Source of the DNA: Porites lutea
Taxonomy: Eukaryota; Cnidaria; Anthozoa; Scleractinia; Poritidae
Reading direction: 5' to 3'
DNA length: 64,000 bases
NCBI RefSeq assembly: GCF_958299795.1
Contig: NC_133207.1
Location: forward strand, 217,001 to 281,000
In this document: positions 59,637 to 64,000 of the stretch, one piece after another
Layout of the letters: every line of letters begins with the position of its first letter
Numbering within the stretch: the first letter of the stretch is position 1
Translations under genes and position numbers: made by a program
Notes under the pieces: model-generated
What the model saw: the letters and a program-made list of their open reading frames with translations, nothing else
Told to the model about the DNA's origin: nothing
The model's database searches: none

Positions 59637-60006
59637 TGTTGTGTAAAAAAGCGGTACCGTAAAAAAGCTGTTTTTATTACACTGATATATATTTGTAAAA
59701 GGACAGCTTTTTTACAAAAATATATTTTGTTAAAAAACGGTCATACTCTAAATGTTGCTGGCGAATTCAGCTGGTGTTCATATTAAAGTTGTGTAGCCTT
59801 TACAAGTGTTTTCTGGCTTTTTTCTCGATCTCTAAAATAAAACAAGCATTGGCGTACGTTACAGACCGCCTTTATAGTCCCTAATTCTTATAAACGAATA
59901 TATTTTTGTAAAAAACCAGTATTTTTACAACCGCTCAATTTGTAAAAAAGCAGCTTTTTTACATAAAAATGACACTTTTTTACAAGGACCGTTTTTTTAC
60001 ACAACA
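59637..60006. mobile_element. TIR element inserted within a (TA)n microsatellite
   Basis: TGTTGTGTAAAAAAGCGG at the left and CCGTTTTTTTACACAACA at the right, each bordered outward by TATATATA runs. Inside, GTAAAAAAGC and GCTTTTTTAC recur many times. About 370 bp, no coding capacity. Confidence 0.75.
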
Positions 60007-60856
60007 TATATATATATATATATTTAGTTATTTTGGGTAACTTATTAAGGTTCCGATCTGCCACTGTAGGCGCCAGGTCCTATATCAGAACATATACAGA
60101 GACACTACACTAATAATACAATCTGCAGGACCGTTTTTGAAGAAACTTGAGCATATGCCTGCCTGCGCTTGTAATAGTGATCACCAAGCTACAAGAAGTA
60201 TGACCTGAAGTAAGTTATGTGTTTTTTACTATTGTTAACGCTTGGAATCAACTAACCCATAAAATTACAAGATGTTTAACTGACCTTAAATGTATTTGTA
60301 CCCTCTTTGTAAATGTAACAATCATGTTTATATTGGGAAGTTCAGTAATAATAATCCAGATGGCCAAAACTTCCATATTTTGGCCATTCTTATTCTGAAG
60401 TATCCACCTTATTCTGAGCTATCCAAACAGGTACTCTGCTATGAATAAGCTTTACACGCAGGCGCGGTACTGTAATTAAAAAGACATTGTTTGCTCCTTG
60501 CACTCAATTCTTACAAAAAGAACGTGAAAAACAACTAAACTCGATCTATGTAGGCTTTGCTCCATATTTTGGAGTATCCATTCTCATCTTTAACTAGTTG
60601 GCCGTTTTCAGTCTTTGTATACTTATCTCTTTGAACACAACAAGGTCGTAAAGTTTAAGAGTGGGAACGATTTGTCGAAAAATAATAGTCTCCCATCGGA
60701 TACCTGATTTTGGAGTATCCATTCTAGTCACGACCCACCGAAATACAGCTCCCAATCGGCCACCGATTGTCCGCCATATGGTAGTCTTTATACTAGAGCC
60801 TAAATGATCTAAGACATATTTTAAGACATGTAAATTTTAATTACTTCAAGTAAAAT
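60007..60856. other. Intergenic region with a repeated GGAGTATCCATTCT motif
   Basis: TTTTGGAGTATCCATTCT occurs near 60568 and 60710, with diverged forms near 60392-60420 and 60376. Otherwise nothing is recognised. Confidence 0.4.
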
Positions 60857-61250
60857 AGAGTACCGAAGTGTGACGTCATAGAAAATGAAATTTGTGAAAT
60901 TATGGGATTTGTTCAGATATTCCGAAAGAACAACGTCCAAGACGCCTACTCGCCAAAAATTAGCAATTTGGGGCAGATTGTCTCTGAGATATTAACCCAG
61001 TTATGCTCCGATGACTCAATACAAATCCTTCTAAATCTTACCTGGTTCCTAATCTTATGAACCAAGCCAAATTTAGAAGGATTTGTATGGAGTCGTCACA
61101 GCATAACTGGGCTAATATCTCAGAGACAATTTGCCCCTAATTGCTAATTTTTGGCGAGTACGTGTCTTGGACGTTGTTCTTTCAGAATATCATAACAAAT
61201 CCCATAATTTCACAAATTTCATTTTTATGACGTCATCACTTCGGTACTCT
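60857..61250. repeat. 394-bp fold-back with about 185-base arms
   Basis: AGAGTACCGAAGTG opens and CACTTCGGTACTCT closes the repeat. The arms match by eye at about 93% through to a loop of about 20 bases around 61045-61065. The transcript would be a long near-perfect hairpin. Confidence 0.85.
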
Positions 61251-61825
61251 ATAAAGCTTCACACACAACCGATTCTTTTTTACTTCAGGTTATTTTCCCA
61301 CGCAACAAAATTAAGATTGATTGACATGTCTCGCCTTTCTCGAAGCTCAAGAAACCGCAAAACCGCAAGTTAGCTAAGTCGGTCATAAGGGATGGTTTTC
61401 AAGTCGCTTGAAACTTTCTTGAATCGTTTCAAATTTCCTACTTTAATGAGATGCAAAACAAAGTTACTTGAGATCTTACTTAGGCCTTCACACACGAATT
61501 CTTGGTTAAGTAAAACTCAGCGGCTTAGTGTAAAGACAACCAATATTGACAACAAGATCATTCATTCTTAACTTTCCGCATGCGCAGTAACTACGAGATT
61601 TTACGTCACAACCTCTGGACTAATCAAACGTTTTTAAGCCCTGTCTACGTCATCCTGGAAAACCAATCATTTCCACGTATTTTGTCACGTGGTAAGCCGT
61701 TTGTCGTATTTTACATTGAACTCCAACCCGGAAGTCCCAAAACGCAAGAAGTCGAAGGACTTAAATTTGTTGTGGTTGCAGGTAATGATCAGTTTTATGT
61801 GTCTGTAAATAAAGCTGACATTATA

Positions 61826-62881
61826 ATGGCAAGCCTTCAGCAAACACGTCGCAATTGCACCACTGCAAGAGAGAATGAGCTAGGTCATTCTCTCTTGACC
61901 ACTGTTAGTGATCTGCGAAGGCTTCTCCAGCAGATGACCAGTGAGATGACCGAATGTCAACACACCCCGCCACATGTGACGCGTGGAACAATTCAAGATG
62001 CTAAAAGCCTTTTTGGAGAGAAAGTGATGCTGAGAATTCCTGGGAAGTGTGCTGGGTCTTTCGTACTCAAGCAGTTTCATCCTAACTTGTCTGGAGACGA
62101 AGTATTTTGTCGTCACCCTACATGCCGTGAGCAAAGCGGCCATAGGCGAGAATTGTACCTCTGCCCAACTCACGTAATCAGTCTGAAGAAGGATATTTCT
62201 CAAGTCATAAAGGGAGGACCGGTTGCAGACGAGAACTTTTCTTTGAGCATGCAAGACCACGATCACAAAGATCTCATAGAATCCACGTCACTGATCGGAC
62301 TTCTGGAGGTAGTTTATCACGCTAAAGAGAAATCTCCCGAGATCCTTGAGGCTATTCTGAATGCGAGAAACTTCTTGATCATCACCAGCACGGTGCTGCA
62401 GCCAGATATTGCTGGTCCGACAGCTGTGCCGCTTGTCGCTCTGATGTTGAGGCTTATTTTGGAGGATAAAAATGACACTGGAAAAGTAAATTGCTTGGTT
62501 TCTGATCTCCGCAAAGTCATAGAGGTGAATCTTGCTGCTTTTGGGATTGTCTATTCATGGATCTCAAAATCTACTATCGGAAGTGAAATGTTTGCCAAGT
62601 GGGCATGCCTTCTTGGAATCTTTCTAGGTTTATCTGCACTTGTTGTTGGATACTTTGAATGGGAAGTACCAATGGTGTCTACTTACTGGAAGGAGACAGC
62701 CGTTGGTGGTTTTTCTACTGGAGTAGTACTAGTTACAGCAGGGCTTGTCTATGAATGGCTTGTCTATGTCGTCTATGGAGACTGCAGCAGTCGAGGTATT
62801 GACATGTATTATTTTCAGGGAGATGATGATGGTGGATTGGAAGTTAGTATTTTACCCAAGACCAGTAAACGTCATTACTAG
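61826..62881 (+). CDS. Uncharacterised intronless protein, family member B (Cys/His cluster plus two transmembrane helices)
   Basis: 351 residues from the ATG at 61826, chosen because the frame upstream of it (open from 61580) has no match in the paralogue and resembles untranslated sequence. It shares with member A: KSLFGEKV, C95-x-H97-x2-C100-x12-C113-x2-H116 (EVFCRHPTC, ELYLCPTH), STSLIGLLEVVYH (153-165), EAILNARNFLIIT (175-187) and LRKVIEVNLAAFGIVYSW (228-245). The C-terminus differs: two hydrophobic helices (about 258-276 and 293-317, with CLLGIFLGLSALVVG and GVVLVTAGLVYEWLVYVV) replace the Gly-rich segment, then an acidic DDDGG tail. A poly(A) signal AATAAA lies at 63364-63369. Family and function are unknown to me. 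Confidence 0.8.
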   Translation: MASLQQTRRNCTTARENELGHSLLTTVSDLRRLLQQMTSEMTECQHTPPHVTRGTIQDAKSLFGEKVMLRIPGKCAGSFVLKQFHPNLSGDEVFCRHPTCREQSGHRRELYLCPTHVISLKKDISQVIKGGPVADENFSLSMQDHDHKDLIESTSLIGLLEVVYHAKEKSPEILEAILNARNFLIITSTVLQPDIAGPTAVPLVALMLRLILEDKNDTGKVNCLVSDLRKVIEVNLAAFGIVYSWISKSTIGSEMFAKWACLLGIFLGLSALVVGYFEWEVPMVSTYWKETAVGGFSTGVVLVTAGLVYEWLVYVVYGDCSSRGIDMYYFQGDDDGGLEVSILPKTSKRHY

Positions 62882-63152
62882 TGTATATACCCTCAAGACC
62901 TTGCACTACCAAACCAGACTATTCAGAAAATCTTTTCTGATAACCTGCATTTGTTCACTTGGCCTTATGACGCATCAGATAATGGGATAAACATTGCATT
63001 GCTTCAGATTATAGTGATGACAGTAAAAGAGTTTCTAGTAAAGAAATTTTTCTGTACTAGGGTAGGGATTTTTTTTTTTGGCATCTAGTCTCAGTAGACT
63101 GATTCAAAGAGGACAGATGGCAAATTGCTGTTGCTCGAAATATCTAAAAGTC

Positions 63153-63194
<42 letters not shown>

Positions 63195-64000
63195 ACTATT
63201 GATTTTGGCTCCATTAAATCCTATACCAATTGCAGAACAGTTTAGGAGGAGCCACCCACAATGTGAGCACAGTTACTGACAAGGTGTATGAGTAGGAAAA
63301 CAACCCAAAGAAAATGTAATGTGTTAAATAACGAACTGAATGTATGTGTCAAGTAAATAAGTAAATAAAGCACGTGTATAGTTAAATAGCATGCACACTC
63401 ATCCTACACTTACTGAAAGGAAAATAAAACTATTGAATTAACAAAGGATACGGCAGTACCATTCAGCTATTGAGTGCCAGTTTCATTTGATACTTATCGA
63501 TGATAAACCCTTGGTGCTTGAAGATAAGGTAGCATTTGAAATATCGGTATGTTTAGAGACCCCTCCACTTCAAGGGTAAAAGGTAAGTAATGATGATTCA
63601 AACTACTCCAGATGTAATGTAAGAAATAAATATGTAGTGTGAAAGGTTTGAACCCAGGAGTCATTTCAAAAGGTTGAGTTTGATTGTCCGGGTGAATGTA
63701 GTCCTGAATAGGACTGTTGTTGTTGACAGTGACTGACGTTTCGACAACCTGTGCGGTAGTCATCTTCAGAGTCAAAGTGAGTTGTATCACGTCAGTTGAT
63801 GGTATTATACTCTGGTTATTGATCTGATTGGTCAATTATGTCGCGATGTTATTGGTTGTCTGTCAGGTTGTCGAAACGTCAGTCACTGTCAACAACAACA
63901 GTCCTATTCAGGACTATGTTCACCCGGACGATCAAACTCAACCTTTTTAAATTTGTAGTGTTGAAGTCACTTTGAATATATTTCAAAACTTAAACTAGTT
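62882..64000. other. 3' flank and repeat-rich end of window
   Basis: Holds the 3' UTR of family member B and the inverted repeat at 63668-63946. I see no gene. Confidence 0.45.
63668..63946. repeat. Inverted repeat element (GTCGAAACGTCAGTCAC)
   Basis: AAAGGTTGAGTTTGAT at the left is matched by ATCAAACTCAACCTTTT at the right. The arms, about 80 bases each, contain GACAGTGACTGACGTTTCGA and its inverse, leaving about 110 bases between them. Confidence 0.8.

Noticed and set aside
1-64000. CRISPR arrays, operons, bacterial promoters or rRNA
   Set aside because: The window is animal nuclear DNA; tandem units found are minisatellite or transposon repeats, and no rRNA sequence was seen.

Overview
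The window is eukaryotic nuclear DNA from an anthozoan cnidarian, most likely a stony coral. Genes have short exons in AT-rich introns, protein sequences resemble animal orthologues, intronless class A GPCRs are present, and the space between genes is packed with fold-back MITEs, a tRNA-derived SINE and CR1/L2-like LINE remnants. Genus assignment is not possible from sequence alone.

Layout. 1-3.4 kb: the 5' end of a phytanoyl-CoA dioxygenase-family gene (minus) and a complete three-exon hydroxyethylthiazole kinase gene (plus). 4.2-11.1 kb: a ten-exon VRK1-like kinase (minus), head to head with barrier-to-autointegration factor BAF/BANF1 (plus); the two start codons are 370 bp apart. VRK1 is the known BAF kinase in other animals, so enzyme and substrate appear to share a promoter region. 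11.2-17.2 kb: a gene-free stretch filled by four inverted-repeat elements. 17.4-24.7 kb: a Cys-rich type I membrane protein (minus) head to head with a 13-exon BRMS1/BRMS1L homologue (plus), which carries an apparent U12-type intron with AT-AA ends and a GC-AG intron. 26.5-29.2 kb: five-exon EIF1AD (minus). 31.2-45.4 kb: a duplicated block with two nearly identical intronless GPCR genes, differing by transposon insertions and separated by a decayed LINE, a SINE and a fold-back element. 46.4-47.5 kb: a third, distinct GPCR. 48.8-52.4 kb: four-exon mitochondrial ribosomal protein L11 (minus), whose second intron holds a SINE and a TIR element split by a LINE. 53.5-54.7 kb and 61.8-62.9 kb: two intronless paralogues of a family I do not recognise, with a conserved Cys/His cluster and a hydrophobic C-terminal region. 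The rest is repeat-rich intergenic DNA.

From memory, human BANF1, EIF1AD, BRMS1 and MRPL11 all lie on 11q13, so the 10.8-52.4 kb interval looks like an ancient conserved linkage block into which the GPCR duplication and transposons have inserted. Their products (BAF in chromatin and nuclear envelope, BRMS1 in the Sin3-HDAC complex, EIF1AD, mitoribosomal L11) are housekeeping proteins with no obvious common pathway apart from VRK1-BAF. All exon boundaries were worked out by hand from splice consensus, reading-frame continuity and similarity to remembered family sequences; none was checked against transcripts.
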